From the NCBI GenBank assembly GCA_019022495.1, contig JAFEKR010000005.1:1798001-1862000 (forward strand): a DNA stretch of 64,000 nucleotides, read 5' to 3'. The position numbers and the translations under genes are program-made. The notes beneath the pieces are model-generated. The model was not told the DNA's origin. It worked only from the letters and a program-made list of their open reading frames with translations, and did not search any database. This document shows positions 52,567 to 64,000 of the stretch, in pieces; position 1 is the stretch's first letter, and every line of letters starts with the position of its first letter. The stretch is from Epichloe hybrida. Taxonomy: Eukaryota; Ascomycota; Sordariomycetes; Hypocreales; Clavicipitaceae.

Positions 52567-55500
52567 GATGGGCACGATTCCAGCAGCGCTGGACTCACTT
52601 GCGTAGGCAGAAATAAAATGTTCGGGAATGAGCGAGTGTTGGATGGGGTTCTGGTTGTAGAGGAAATGGTTTATGTCGTACGGGCGGGGATGAGAGCGAA
52701 TATGTCTGAATGGACCGGAAGTCGAGAAAGTGAAGACGTTTGATTGTCGGAAGAATCGACTAGGTGAAGCAATGCCATGAGACAGCCTCTTCCAGCGAGA
52801 GAAAGAGGTTTTGAGGCGACAGTTTTCGTCCAAAACAATATACAAAACAAGAAAAGCGAGTGTGAATAATCAAGAACCAAGATGAGCGAGTCGGTTTTCA
52901 AAGCGAAACCCGATACTCGAGCCACGGTCAAATGCATACGTTGGCGAACTGTTCTCTAGCAATAGCAAAAGAAAAGGGGATCGGTATTACCACGGTCCTT
53001 AGGAAGGTGGGCAGGCAGGCACGTTAGGCTAATATTGGTGGCGCGTTGTGTACGGAGTACGGAGTACGGTAGGCTGTTACGGCGGGCCAAAAGAGCCTGG
53101 AGCGCAACCTGGTCTGAGGTCACAGGTATGGAAGACTTTTTTTAGACGATACATGCAAACTAATAAAGTCCAGCCGCAGGCTTCTGCTTTCTTCTTCTTT
53201 TGGCTTCTTCTTCTGACCATCAATTTCTCACTAGTATCGCGATACGACATAGCCAGAGCCAATCAGGGTGATAGACGGGCGATGGGCGATGGGCGATGGG
53301 CGATTCGACATGCCGGCGAGCAAAGGCAACCAAAAAGACTCACGATTATCTACTGCATAGCATGAGCATAGCATGAGCATGGCATGAGCCTGGCATGAGC
53401 CTGGCATGAGAGCGCCTTTCTTTTTGGCAAATAGTCCTGCCCGTGCCCTGAAACACTATAATTACATCCGGTCAGTCCCGTCACACAGCGAGCTGTCTGT
53501 GTCTAGACGTAGCACGAGGACTAGCTGCTCAAGACCTCCCTGGGTACTGTGCAGTGCAGGCGAAGAGCAGCGCCCTCGTTGATCACACGAAAGATTCTGA
53601 ATGCTAACAAGGGATGGGTTCACAGACCGGGGCTAGGTAGGGATGAACATGGGGGAACTAGTAACAAGTCCCCCTTGCGCACGCATACAGTGGCGTGTAG
53701 CATGGAGTTCACAATCACGAAAACCCAACCTGGCTACGGCCTCGCATGCATGATGCTGCTGCTCAACCACGAGTAGGCCGCCAGCCACTAGTAGACTTGT
53801 CTAGATACAGCTTTAGGCCTGTTACTGGAAGCTCACTGATCATGCCGCCTCGTCGCGGGAACGAGGACTGAGCCACGTACTCCGTATACGGACGAAATAT
53901 GTACAGAGTAAGGCGTGTGCAGGAATGTATGTACAGTGGGTCTCAGGTAGTTCCGAGCAGCGAGCATCATAAAACGCTGTGGGTTCTACGCTAATTTGCT
54001 ACCAGTTGCTCGGAATTACCTGGACCTACTGTACTCCGTACTGAAAGCCTCAACGCAATAATTCGTTATCAATTAAGAGTAATGCTTCCCGACCGTATGC
54101 TGGGAAATATGTCTGACTGTGTGCCCTTGCAGATTCACGGTGTATGAGTGCATGAGCTATTTATCGAACTACACGCTGAATAGCGCCATTGTGCGCGCGA
54201 CTGTTGAGGGGGGGGGCAAAATAGTCTTTGTACGACGCTGCCGTCCTCGTCTTCTCAAGGGAGGAGTGATGGAGTGATGGATTTACGGACTCTCGTGGGC
54301 CCTCGTCGAATATTGACTACGTACCTAACTCTTAAGGTTAAGGGGTCGCGGATTGGCGATGCTAGCGTCTTCTGTCACTGGACTGAATGCTACTTTGCCC
54401 CTGAAGGGAACAGAGCTACTGGCCAGATCTGACGAGACACATTTACTTGGGGAAACCATTGGGTCCATTTGCACCACATCGTTCTTTTTCACGAGTCGGC
54501 ATGCTGACACGTGCAGAGTAATACATATTTCACGTCCCATTCTTGGACTGTATGCCTGATGAAGGAACCAGTAACACAAGGGCTGCGATTTCGTTGTCAT
54601 GTCATTGTCGTCGTCTGGAGCACGTATATTAGCTGTGCTTGATCAGACAACAGATCGTCGTTCTGCTACGGGAAGATATCGAAATCGAGAGACAACATGG
54701 CAGAAAGACAATCACTGCAATCGATATTGCAGAACTCCCATGAAATCTGATCATTTAGAACATCAGGGTCGAAGATCAACAACAAGCTCCACTAGTAGAC
54801 TTGGGTTGTCCATGTTCAACGGATATTGTGAGACTTGTGAGACTATCTGGTCTGGTTTTGTCGTCTGCGAAAAGTGGCGTGTATGTACGTTGTAAATGGT
54901 GCGTGGCTGCCGCATTATTATGTTTCTTTTCGGCTCAGGCAGACATAGGCAGGCGCCTTGTCAAATGTGGTCCAACAAGCAAGCATTTGGTTGATATGGC
55001 AGGGCTGGAATGCTGAATGATCTCGTAATACTCCGTAATTGGCGCTCCTCTCACCTCGTCATCGCGGGTACACGTGTATTCATTCGTCTTGGAAATTCTT
55101 TACGCCTGCCGTTTTTCGTGTTGTCTGATCTGCTGGTGGCGACTTTGTGCTGAGTGGCCCACGCCTCTTGCTTGGCCCCTCGCTGCCCCACCGCTAGCAA
55201 CGCACTACATGTACATGTACATACATGTAGACATGGTGACATGGTGACATGATCACATCTTTTTTCAAAATACGAGCGGCCACAGCCGTTCTAGCTAGCT
55301 CCTCTCCGACGAGGAGCACGGGGCACAGCATCGACGCGCTGCAGTGGATAGCTGAACGTCGCCGCTTCGTATCGTGTCGGCATTAATGTGTTCCTCGATC
55401 CTGCTGCGGACTGACTTGCCTACACAAGTCCTATTCCTCAGGGTTCCTGGACAACCTCATCTTAATGAAAAGCACACATCGCCGGCCTGCTGGACCAGTG

Positions 55501-56503
55501 GGAGAATTTGGCCGGAGAATTGTGTTGTTTGTCGTGGCGCATCAAACCTTGCAGTGACTGTTGCTGAAGTGGCAAGACCGGCAACCAAACCGTCGGTCTT
55601 TGCCGTTGGCCCAACAGATCAAGATTTGACACTCCGTACTTGTAAGTTCGTAGCGCGAGGAGTCAACGACGTTTTGGTTTCGAGGCATCGTAGCTAATGT
55701 TGCATAGCAGCGATGGAGTATTAAAAAGCAGTGACTGGGATCCCTGGAATCCCTGGAATCCCAATAAACCAGACTTTCTTCTTCTTTTTGGGGGGGGGAT
55801 GCCGCCGTTCCACACAACCCCCCTGCAGTTGAGGACGCCAACTTTGGCCCGTGTAACGCTGCAAACCAGTACCCCTTGTGGCTTAGACTGCGCTCAGGGA
55901 CTTAGTCGCCTGCCGTAACGACCGCGCACCGTCGTGTCGGGGCCGTTGGGGCACCTCGAAATGCATGCCATCCCTGTGTCGCCCCAGGGTGGTCGTCGCT
56001 CTCAGTCACGTCCCAGGCCCTGAGTTCTGAGCCCTGTTTGATCCTGTTCTTCGTCTGCTCGTTTCTCATTGATCTTGGCCATCCGTCGTTCTCGATCTTC
56101 GCCAGGACTGCCTCTCTCGCTTTGGCTATTCTTTTTTCAACATTAATCTTCTTTCCATCTCTCTTCTTCTTCGCAAACGCTCGTTGTTGTTGTTCTCGTT
56201 TTGTCTTCCCAGCTAGTCCAAAATCCACATAGTTTGTGTCGAAAAGGAGCACTACCACGCTTCGGCATCACGCTTCGCCTAATTTCGACGAAGACAACTT
56301 GAATCAACTATTTCCTGTTGCCTCGAATCTCACTCGTTTCAACCACCACTTCATCGAGTCGCAGCATATCCAAGTATCTATAGCGTGCGAAGGCCTTCTT
56401 TCCGTCGTTCAGGTAGCGAACACCCCGTCAAGCCTCTTCGACCGAGTCGTTCCCAGACGTGAATGTCCCTCCGTGGGCACCACTGGGTCAAGTCTCGTCA
56501 AAG
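52567..56503. promoter_or_regulatory. 3.9-kb divergent region between two motor-headed chitin synthase genes
   Basis: Contains both promoters and 5' UTRs, with no supportable gene. It has five copies of TACGGAGTA or its complement (two at 53051-53066, then 53878, 54032 and 55029), an 11-bp tandem repeat (53361-53410), a 7-bp GATGGGC repeat (about 53279-53303), and a TACATG/GACATG-rich stretch (55206-55255). TCTTCT-rich sequence at 56100-56205 lies close to the start of the plus-strand gene, probably in its long 5' UTR. Confidence 0.55.
53361..53410. repeat. 11-bp tandem repeat, five units
   Basis: CATGAGC followed by four variable bases, with CATG starting at 53361, 53372, 53383, 53394 and 53405. 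It sits in the divergent chitin synthase promoter region. Confidence 0.88.
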
Positions 56504-59500
56504 ATGGCGAACCGCATGTCAATGTTCTCAGTGGCCTCGGAAGGTCCTGGGAACCAGCGAGCAGGTGGACCTCAAACAGCCCAAGTTTCGACAACCACGT
56601 TGCTGAATACTATTCGCAACATTTACCTTGCCTCACAGCCCCATCAACTGGAGTCCAGCACCAGTCTCGTTGTCAATACGTGGCTTAGTGCCGCTCAGGG
56701 AATTCCCACTGTTGACTCAAGTCTTGCATCTAAGGCCTGGGAGCATGCACGTCGACGAGCTGAAGACGGGTGTATTATTTTGGGGTACGCCGCTGTTCAT
56801 CTGTCTGGTCTACAGTCGTTCTTTCAAGTACTGATCAATCATACATCTTAGGTCTCTCCATCAATCTGCTCCATCCGTCTTGACACCTTTTCTCAATAGC
56901 TTCCCCTTTGCTATTCCTTCGACTGTTTATAAGGCTTTGGACGCTATTCAGCCCTTCATCCGATGTGTTACCCCTCATAATCCATCTACGCCGCGACAAG
57001 CTGCCCTAGGGGTGACACTGAACTTGAATTTGGCTGGAAACCTCACTGGTGCATCATTGGCCCTCTCTCAGGGGGGTATTGATACAATCAATGGCCTATT
57101 GAATGTTCCTTCCGAGGCTGGCTATCGCGCCTTTGATGTCTTTTACTATCTTTTGACATCCGCTTCTACGCCCGCGGAAAGAGAGTTTCTGGGACTCAAA
57201 GCCCCTTCCAGATACACGTTGCTATCACGATCTGGCACATACGACCCGCCCTCGTACCTGCCTACCGCCGATGACGGTGCCTCTGCAGACGACTTCCGCC
57301 AGGCTTTGAAAGACATTGGCATCAAGGGATCGTCTCACAGAAATTTCATATCCACACTGGCCGGTCTGCTCAAGCTCGGCAACACCCTCGATTACGATGT
57401 AGAATCAGATGCGCTAGAGGAGATCTGCGAGGATGTCAGCGGCCTCCTTGGCATCGAGACAGATACGCTATTGAGGCAATGCAGCACCGAAGATCGCTGG
57501 ACCTTTATCGGAGGACTGTACGAATCCCTGGTGGATTGGGTCATATCCAAGGCAAATGCCGCAATCGCTGCTCAGATGCTTCGTATCAAGAATGGTGACG
57601 AATCACCCGACGGCCGCGGGGCGAGAACCCCGACCTCGAATGAAGATTCCGAAGACACTGTCTCCATCACCGTTCTGGAAATTCCGCAGATCACTCTTGG
57701 TAAAGCACTATCCATGCGTTGTATCTTTGATGATTCGCAGGGTATCAACGCAGAAATGATTGAAGACGGTGTGAATGTATCACCGGCCGGCTCATCGGTT
57801 CTGCGTGAAATGCAGCAAGCAGTGTCCGACGTGGGTCCTGACTTGGGCATCATGACAGGGCCAGAGGGCAGAGAACGACAGCACGAACTGGAGAAGCGAG
57901 AAGTTGTGCTGGAAAAGATTGCTTATGCGGCTGAAGAGGGCGGTTTCCTTCGGACTCTGCTGTTCCCCGTCGATGGTGAAGGTATCAACTTGGGCCGCGC
58001 TGGCCGATTCGACTTGCCAGCTGTACTCGGGTCAAATCGTCTGTGGTATCATCTGTCCTTGCATCCAACAGATGACTCCCCAGCGCAACTTGCCGCGCTA
58101 CCGTCTATAACATCCGCCTGGTCAGCTGGTGCTGTATCACGCCAGCTTCGTTCCTGGAGACTTCCCGAATGGGCTAACCGACGAAACAGACATTTGGATT
58201 TTACCGCTGACTTTGACCACGACGAGTTTGCTCGTCGCTATGCCGTCTTGGGCTGCAAAGATGGCAAGGATGGCATCGAAAGCTGGGTAATTGAGCGAGG
58301 TTGGAGCAATGGCGAAGTTCTCGTCGGTAAAGACCGCGTCTGGATGCGAGAGACTGCTTGGTGGGAGGCTGAGAGCATGTTGGATCTGAAGCCAGAGCCA
58401 AACGACATGAACATGCAAACCATCGGCGCCAATCCCTTTGGATCTGGCCTCGACACCGGCTACTCCGCCAATGGAAGTGGCTACTTTCCCACCCAAGGCA
58501 TGACACCCAGCTTCAACGAAAGTCACGAAGGACTCATGCATGCTCGCAATTTCAGTCAGAGCCAGCTCAACTTTGGCCAGAACCCGAATCTTGCACCATC
58601 ACTCGCCCCCACCGTAATGCGAAACGTGAGCAATGGAGACTATGGCCTTGGCACCAAAGGAGACACGTACAAAGATGATGTTTTCTATAGTGCCGAAGGT
58701 GATTTCACTGGGGCCTTGGATCCCGAATTTGCCGCAAACAAAAAGTTCGAGACGAAGAAGGTGACAATGGGCCGCCGCATTTGGGTTTGGATTGTCTGGG
58801 CTCTGACTTTTTGGATTCCTTCTCCGTTATTGCGTTATGTTGGCCGCATGAGACGACCTGACGTTCGCATGGCTTGGAGAGAGAAGCTTGTCTTGGTATT
58901 CTTGATATTTCTCATCAATGCTATGGTCGTTTTCTGGATCATCTGGTTCGGCCGACTTCTTTGTCCCAACTTCGACAAAGCTTGGAATCGGGAAGAGGTG
59001 AAGACACACCAGGGCCAAGATGATTTTTGGGTCAGCATTCATGGAAAGGTTTACGACATCACCAAATTTTGGCGTCAGCAGCACAGTGACACGGACGTAA
59101 AGACAACTGCAGATGTCATGCAACCGCTTGCAGGACTGGACCTGACGGCCTACTTCCCGCCACCACTGAACGAGGCTTGCCAAGGTCTCGGTATCGCGGA
59201 GACCATCCAACTGCAACCGAATACCAGCCTGGAATACGGTCTTGCCAATCATAAATCTGGCTTTTATGGAACGGTCAATAGCAAGCTGCACGATCCCTTG
59301 TGGTACTGGAAAAATTTCGAGCCAAAGATCAAGGAATACTATCACGGCGACCTCGTATGGAGTGAAGGTAGGGTGAAATCTAGTGGCTCTGGCGACCAAC
59401 ACCCTTGGGCTATGTACGGAGACAAGATATACGATCTCACGGACTACTTCCACACTCAGGATATTATGAACAACATCGCCCCGTACAAGTTCCTTGACTC

Positions 59501-61989
59501 TAGTGTCAGTGACCTCTGGAAGAACAACCCAGGCCAGGACATCAAAGGTCTCCTCGACCAAGTTATCCGGGACTCAGTTTCCAATCGCACCCAGCACGCC
59601 AACGTCATGAACAGCTGGTCCTGCATTCAGAGAACATTTTACCAAGGAATTACGGACTTTCGCGAGACACCCAGATGTACGATAAACAACTGGATCCTGC
59701 TGGCTTTCACAATCATCATTTGCGCCGTCATCTTGATCAAGTTTGTCTCCGCTCTCCGGTTCACTTCCAAACGTCGACCTTCACCCCAAGACAAATTTGT
59801 CATCTGCCAAGTTCCCGCCTACACCGAAGGCGAAGAATCTTTGCGAAAGGCTCTGGATTCCCTTACCGCACTGCAATACGACAACAAGCGCAAGCTCATC
59901 TTTGTTATTTGCGACGGTGTAATTGTTGGCCAGGGCAATGATCGCCCAACCCCAAAAATTGTTCTTGATATCCTTGGCGTGGATCCCAAGGTTGATCCGC
60001 CAGCTCTACCATTCAAGTCTGTTGGCCCTGGCAGTGAGCAACTTAACTATGGCAAAGTCTACTCAGGCTTGTATGAATACGAAGGCAATGTCGTTCCGTA
60101 TGTCGTTGTGGTAAAGGTCGGCAAGGAGTCTGAGCAAGGCAAGTCGAAGCCAGGAAATCGTGGTAAACGAGATTCTCAGATCCTCCTCATGAGCTTCCTC
60201 AACCGAGTCCACCACCGCGCCCCTATGAATCCCCTTGAGCTTGAAATGTTCCACCAGATCAACAACGTCATTGGCGTGGACCCCGAACTGTATGAGTACC
60301 TGCTCATGGTTGATGCCGATACATCTGTAAGCGAAGACTCGCTTAACCGTCTCGTGTCGGCTTGTGCCAACAACGCCAAAATTGCGGGTATCTGTGGCGA
60401 AACCAGTCTGGAAAACGACGAAAAGTCTTGGTGGACGATGATTCAAGTTTATGAATACTTTATTTCTCATCATCTCGCCAAGGCCTTTGAATCTCTTTTT
60501 GGCAGTGTCACTTGTTTGCCTGGATGGTATGTTCCTGCTGGTGACACTTTTTTGATTTTATGACATCTCTACTTTGATTACTAACTTGGGAACTCGCAGT
60601 TTCACCATGTACCGTCTCCGAACCGTGGACAAGGGTAAGCCTCTAATCATCTCGGATGCTGTCATCAAAGAATACGCCATTTGTGACGTAGACACCCTTC
60701 ATCAGAAGAACTTGTTGTCCCTCGGTGAAGATCGGTACCTGACAACTCTCATGACCAAACACTTCCCGTACATGGCCTACAAGTTCATTCAGGATGCCCA
60801 GTGTAAAACAGCTGCTCCCGAATCGTGGAGCGTTCTGCTGTCCCAACGCCGTCGCTGGATCAACTCTACTATCCATAACCTTGTCGAGCTTATGCGTCTG
60901 GAAGAAATGTGTGGCTTTTGCTGCTTTAGCATGCGTTTCATTGTCTTCATCGATCTCTGTGGTACCATCATCCTGCCGGCCACTTGTGTCTACCTTGGTT
61001 GGTTAGTTTATCGAGTTGCCACTCACCAGGGACAGTTCCCTATGATTTCCATCATCATGTTGGCGGCAGTATATGGCCTCCAGGCCTTGGTCTTTATTCT
61101 CAAGAGACAGTGGCAGCATATCGGTTGGATGATCATCTACATGATTGCCTTCCCCATTTACTCCTTTATCCTGCCAATTTACTCGTTTTGGAACCAGGAC
61201 AATTTCTCCTGGGGTAACACTCGCATTGTGATTGGAGAAAAAGGCAACAAGCAGGTTGTTGCAGTTGATGACGAGGGATACGATCCCCGGTCTATTCCTC
61301 TTCAAAGATGGGACGATTATGCTCTGGCAAACAATCTTCCAGGACGTCGCGGGGGTTATCAGGAGAAGCAAGACATGGCCTATCCTGATCAGTACGAGAT
61401 GGACGAAATCAAATCAGTCTACTCAGCTGCACCCCAGGGCTCTGTCTTGACAGGGATGGGTGGACGAAATGCCTACATGCCACCTCAGTCGCCTGCTCTT
61501 GGCATGTATCGAGCCCCAACGGCACAAGGTCAATACTACGATGCCCCCGGATCCACCCGCAGACAATCAATGATGTCCTTGGGGACACAAATACACGACA
61601 TTCAGCGAGGCCCATCTCCGTATCAGGACTTGCCCTCAAACAGAGGCAGTATGATGAACCTTCGAGGCCAGGCCAACCTTACACCCGGGCCAGCAATGGC
61701 CGGCAACAGAGCATCATCGGCGATGGGCTACGCGGGTGGTCATCGCCCGCCGATGGGACACGAGGCAATGCAATCGACAACTTCATTTGACTTTCAGCGT
61801 GGGCATGTTGGTGCAGATGACACAGCGATAGTCGAGGCCATTCAGTCTGTCCTTCGTGAGGTCGACCTTGACACGGTGACAAAGAAACAGGTTCGTGCCC
61901 TGGTAGAACAGCGCCTGCAAACCGAATTGGTTGGCGAGCGACGCACATTCATGGACCGACAAATCGATCGCGAGCTTGAAAACATGTAG
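56504..61989 (+). CDS. Class VI/VII chitin synthase with a degenerate myosin-like head
   Basis: Chitin synthase paired with the class V gene (the CsmB or ChsVb/ChsVII type; naming differs between species). Exons are 56504-56784, 56852-60526 and 60600-61989, giving 1781 residues. It starts [19 protein letters not shown] truncated motor-like region follows. At the place where the class V protein has GESGSGKST, this one reads [15 protein letters not shown], so no ATP-binding P-loop is present. Two membrane spans begin near 737 ([16 protein letters not shown]). A cytochrome b5-like region ([16 protein letters not shown]), the glycosyltransferase core with QRRRW near 1400 and a DEK_C domain at the C-terminus ([34 protein letters not shown]) follow. 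The splice joining CLPGC to FTMYRLRT restores a block shared with class V. Confidence 0.92.
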
Positions 61990-62975
61990 GCACTGTGCAT
62001 GATGGCTTTATTCAAGCAATGTCAATGCGGGAAACTAGATATTCCTCCTATAGGGGCACAGTATGATATCTTGGCGGCGCAGATGGCGTCTTAATTTTTT
62101 ACCTGATTTTGCCGTAATTCGAAAGGGGAATTCTATTCAAGCAAGCGAGTGATGTAGGGAGACTGGGGATGTAAACACGACCAAGGACCCGAACGTTGAT
62201 TCTCTCGATCCGGGTATTGCGTTGCCATTGTCTGGCGTTTGTTTTCAATGTGTTTTTTTGTTTTTTTTGGATATAAACTTGTTGGCGGTCATCAACGAGC
62301 TGGGAGGTCCGTTGATTCTGATCTTTTAGACCGCTTGGCTAGTAGGCTTCGCTTATTGTCCAAGTTTTATTAATGAATCTTGTCCGTCACAATCACTGAT
62401 ACAGTTTTTGCCACTGCTGCCAAGCTACTGTAAGTGTGCGTCGGGGGCCACTTGCTCGGATACCAAGAATTCCAATCATGCATGTTCAATTCTCGGTCGT
62501 TGCGTATCCTCCACCTTGGTTTTTCCCTCTTTCTTTCTCGCTTTCTTGCTTAAAAAATAGATTGAATGAACGTTATAACCCGAAGCTACTTGATCTCATG
62601 GTGACACCTGGGGAAAGTGAAAGCCGAGCTATGCGTGGACTAGACTTGGTTGGAGCCTATTATCGAAAAGAGGTTGTTAGGGTGATGATGGCGTCTTGGC
62701 ATTCACGTCACGTAGAACGAGATAGATTGGATAGATGCAGAATCATGTCTTTGCGCACTGTTCTGTGTGGCATTTTCAGAAAACACTGCCGTATCGTGTC
62801 TTTGGTTGTCCATTCATAAGTCCACATGTTTTTCTTGTGTATTTACATGCTAACTAAACTTGGTAACTGCTTGGTAACTCCTCGGTGAATTCAATCAATG
62901 GATGGCCGTCTCCAAGAAAAAAGAAAAAAGTGGAAAAAAAAACCTTTGTATAAGCACACGTTTGAATTGAAAAGC
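61990..62975. other. Convergent intergenic region
   Basis: 3' flanks of the chitin synthase and the kinase gene. T-rich runs at about 62255-62270. An ORF at 62436-62819 (127 codons) has no resemblance to a known family and lies between two convergent genes; I do not annotate it. Confidence 0.4.
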
Positions 62976-64000
62976 TTAATTGAGATTGCCGACACCCTTG
63001 AGACGCAGATAAACGTCCGTGCCCCATCCATATAGACTCTGGACGGCGATGCCGCCTCCGAAATACTCGGCATAGGCACGACTCAGGGGGAGACCATAGC
63101 CTAGACCGGCAATTGAGCTTCCCCCCGTGCTGGCTGCGGCTATGGCGCCGAGGCCATCGCCGCCTGGAGTGCCTGAACCAGGAAACTCCTCATCGTCCGA
63201 GAAGGTAGTAAAAGAATAGGACCAGATGTTGGGAAGGATGTCGGGAGATATGCCGCCCCCGCGATCGCGAATTCGGATCGTGACACCAGGGGTATTATCG
63301 TCGAGAGGTTTGATGGCGTCGCTTCGGAACTGGCCGCGACCTTGGCTGGGCTGCTTGATGAGTGGTGCGCCGCCTGGCTGTTCTTTGAGAAGGGGCTCCG
63401 GTGCGATGGTGACGACCACGGGTTCGCGGGATCTGCTTTCCACTGTAGCACGGAAGGCATTCTTCAGTAGTTCGGTCACTATGTACTCTAGATGCGTGGG
63501 CACAAAGGCAAACGTGGTATCCGGTTCGCCGTCGATGTAGATGAGGGGCCGAGAGCCATAGCGCAATTCGCATATGTCGGCGACGAAACCTGCACAAGCG
63601 TCAATGGTCAGTGACGGCTTGAGCGCAGTGTCAATGACACCAATGTAGGACGGGTGCTCAGGACAGGGTGTAGGGCTGTCCTCTGGAGCAAAGTGCGGTT
63701 GACTGCTGAAGTGGAGGGCGATGTGCTGCTCTCCAACAAGCCGGGTGCCTATCCTAGCTCGGAGGTGCTCGTCCAGAAAACGAGTCACCTCGGCGGGAGA
63801 TATGTATTTGCGGCATTCGAGGAAGCCCTTGGCAAGTATGGATATCGTATCGGTGTGCGTGGCGACCAGCTCGGCCAGAACGTGCGTGAATTCGATTTCG
63901 TCCTGGAGTGTCGAGATGGGCCGGCCTTGGCTGGCGGCATGCCAGTATGGCAGGAGAATAGATAACGAGTGCAGATAATTGTTATATATGCGAGATATGT
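62976..64000 (-). CDS. Mitochondrial PDK/BCKDK-type protein kinase, C-terminal part
   Basis: A GHKL-fold protein kinase of the pyruvate dehydrogenase kinase / branched-chain ketoacid dehydrogenase kinase family, which phosphorylates and inactivates the E1 subunit in the mitochondrial matrix. The frame is open to the window edge, so the 5' end is missing. Visible parts are a helical domain (RPISTLQDEIEFTHVLAELV, ARFLDEHLRARIGTRLV) and the ATP-binding GHKL domain: N-box EYIVTELLKNAFRATVES, G1 motif IRDRGGGI, and G2 motif GLGYGLPLSRAYAEYFGG. The histidine kinase-like N-box lacks nothing needed for ATP. Whether the target is PDH or BCKDH cannot be told. An Ala/Gly/Ser-rich insert in the lid (PGSGTPGGDGLGAIAAASTGGS) is longer than in animal proteins. 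Confidence 0.88.
   Translation of the reverse strand, partial: ISRIYNNYLHSLSILLPYWHAASQGRPISTLQDEIEFTHVLAELVATHTDTISILAKGFLECRKYISPAEVTRFLDEHLRARIGTRLVGEQHIALHFSSQPHFAPEDSPTPCPEHPSYIGVIDTALKPSLTIDACAGFVADICELRYGSRPLIYIDGEPDTTFAFVPTHLEYIVTELLKNAFRATVESRSREPVVVTIAPEPLLKEQPGGAPLIKQPSQGRGQFRSDAIKPLDDNTPGVTIRIRDRGGGISPDILPNIWSYSFTTFSDDEEFPGSGTPGGDGLGAIAAASTGGSSIAGLGYGLPLSRAYAEYFGGGIAVQSLYGWGTDVYLRLKGVGNLN

Noticed and set aside
62436..62819. 127-codon plus-strand ORF
   Set aside because: No family resemblance, and it lies in the convergent 3' region of two genes.

Overview
The window is nuclear DNA of a filamentous ascomycete, most likely a Sordariomycete and probably a hypocrealean. The evidence is short GT-AG introns (about 55-140 nt), gene-dense mixed-strand layout with no operons, a HET-C2-type glycolipid transfer protein, a myosin-motor chitin synthase pair arranged head to head, and an AspRS-DUF2156 fusion, which is a fungal architecture. 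I see 21 protein-coding genes (two cut by the window edges) and no rRNA, tRNA, CRISPR or intact transposon. Species-level placement is not possible from the sequence alone.

Layout. 1-1476: 3' part of CTF18 (clamp loader, +). 1687-3471: flavocytochrome b2-type 2-hydroxyacid dehydrogenase with a C-terminal AKL (-). 4173-7406: BRO1, ESCRT/endosomal sorting (-). 8417-11339: short phospholipase D (-). 11807-12708: HET-C2-like glycolipid transfer protein (+). 13282-14592: alpha/beta hydrolase, candidate ErdH (-), divergent from 16313-19213: ErdS-type AspRS-DUF2156 fusion, a tRNA-dependent ergosterol aspartylation enzyme (+). 20541-22399: RING-H2 E3 ligase (-). 23491-24050: tiny four-exon membrane protein (-), divergent from 24563-25738: mitochondrial ribosomal protein mL44/MRPL3 (+). 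26107-28557: cPLA2-like phospholipase (-). 29204-29926: RNase H1 (-). 31719-33142: La RNA-binding protein (+). 33624-34730: inositol monophosphatase (-). 35376-36184: small single-span membrane protein (-). 36689-38301: membrane-anchored histidine acid phosphatase/phytase (-). 39353-40937: disordered hypothetical protein (-). 42685-46225: URB1/NPA1 ribosome biogenesis factor (+). 46835-52566 (-) and 56504-61989 (+): class V and class VI/VII chitin synthases with myosin-like heads, head to head across 3.9 kb. 62976-64000: mitochondrial PDK/BCKDK-type kinase, 5' end outside the window (-).

How the genes fit together. Two divergent pairs look functional: the ErdS/hydrolase pair (making and removing aspartylated ergosterol) and the two motor-headed chitin synthases (polarised wall synthesis). 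Several other genes act on lipids or inositol phosphates (phospholipase D, glycolipid transfer protein, cPLA2, inositol monophosphatase, phytase-like phosphatase), but nothing shows that they form a cluster. There is no sign of a secondary-metabolite cluster.

The most notable observations are the ErdS/ErdH-like pair, a 9-mer (TACGGAGTA) found ten times and only between genes, an exon consisting only of the start codon, a 20-nt micro-exon, a GC-AG intron, a hidden last exon of the class V chitin synthase, and non-canonical localisation signals on three enzymes.
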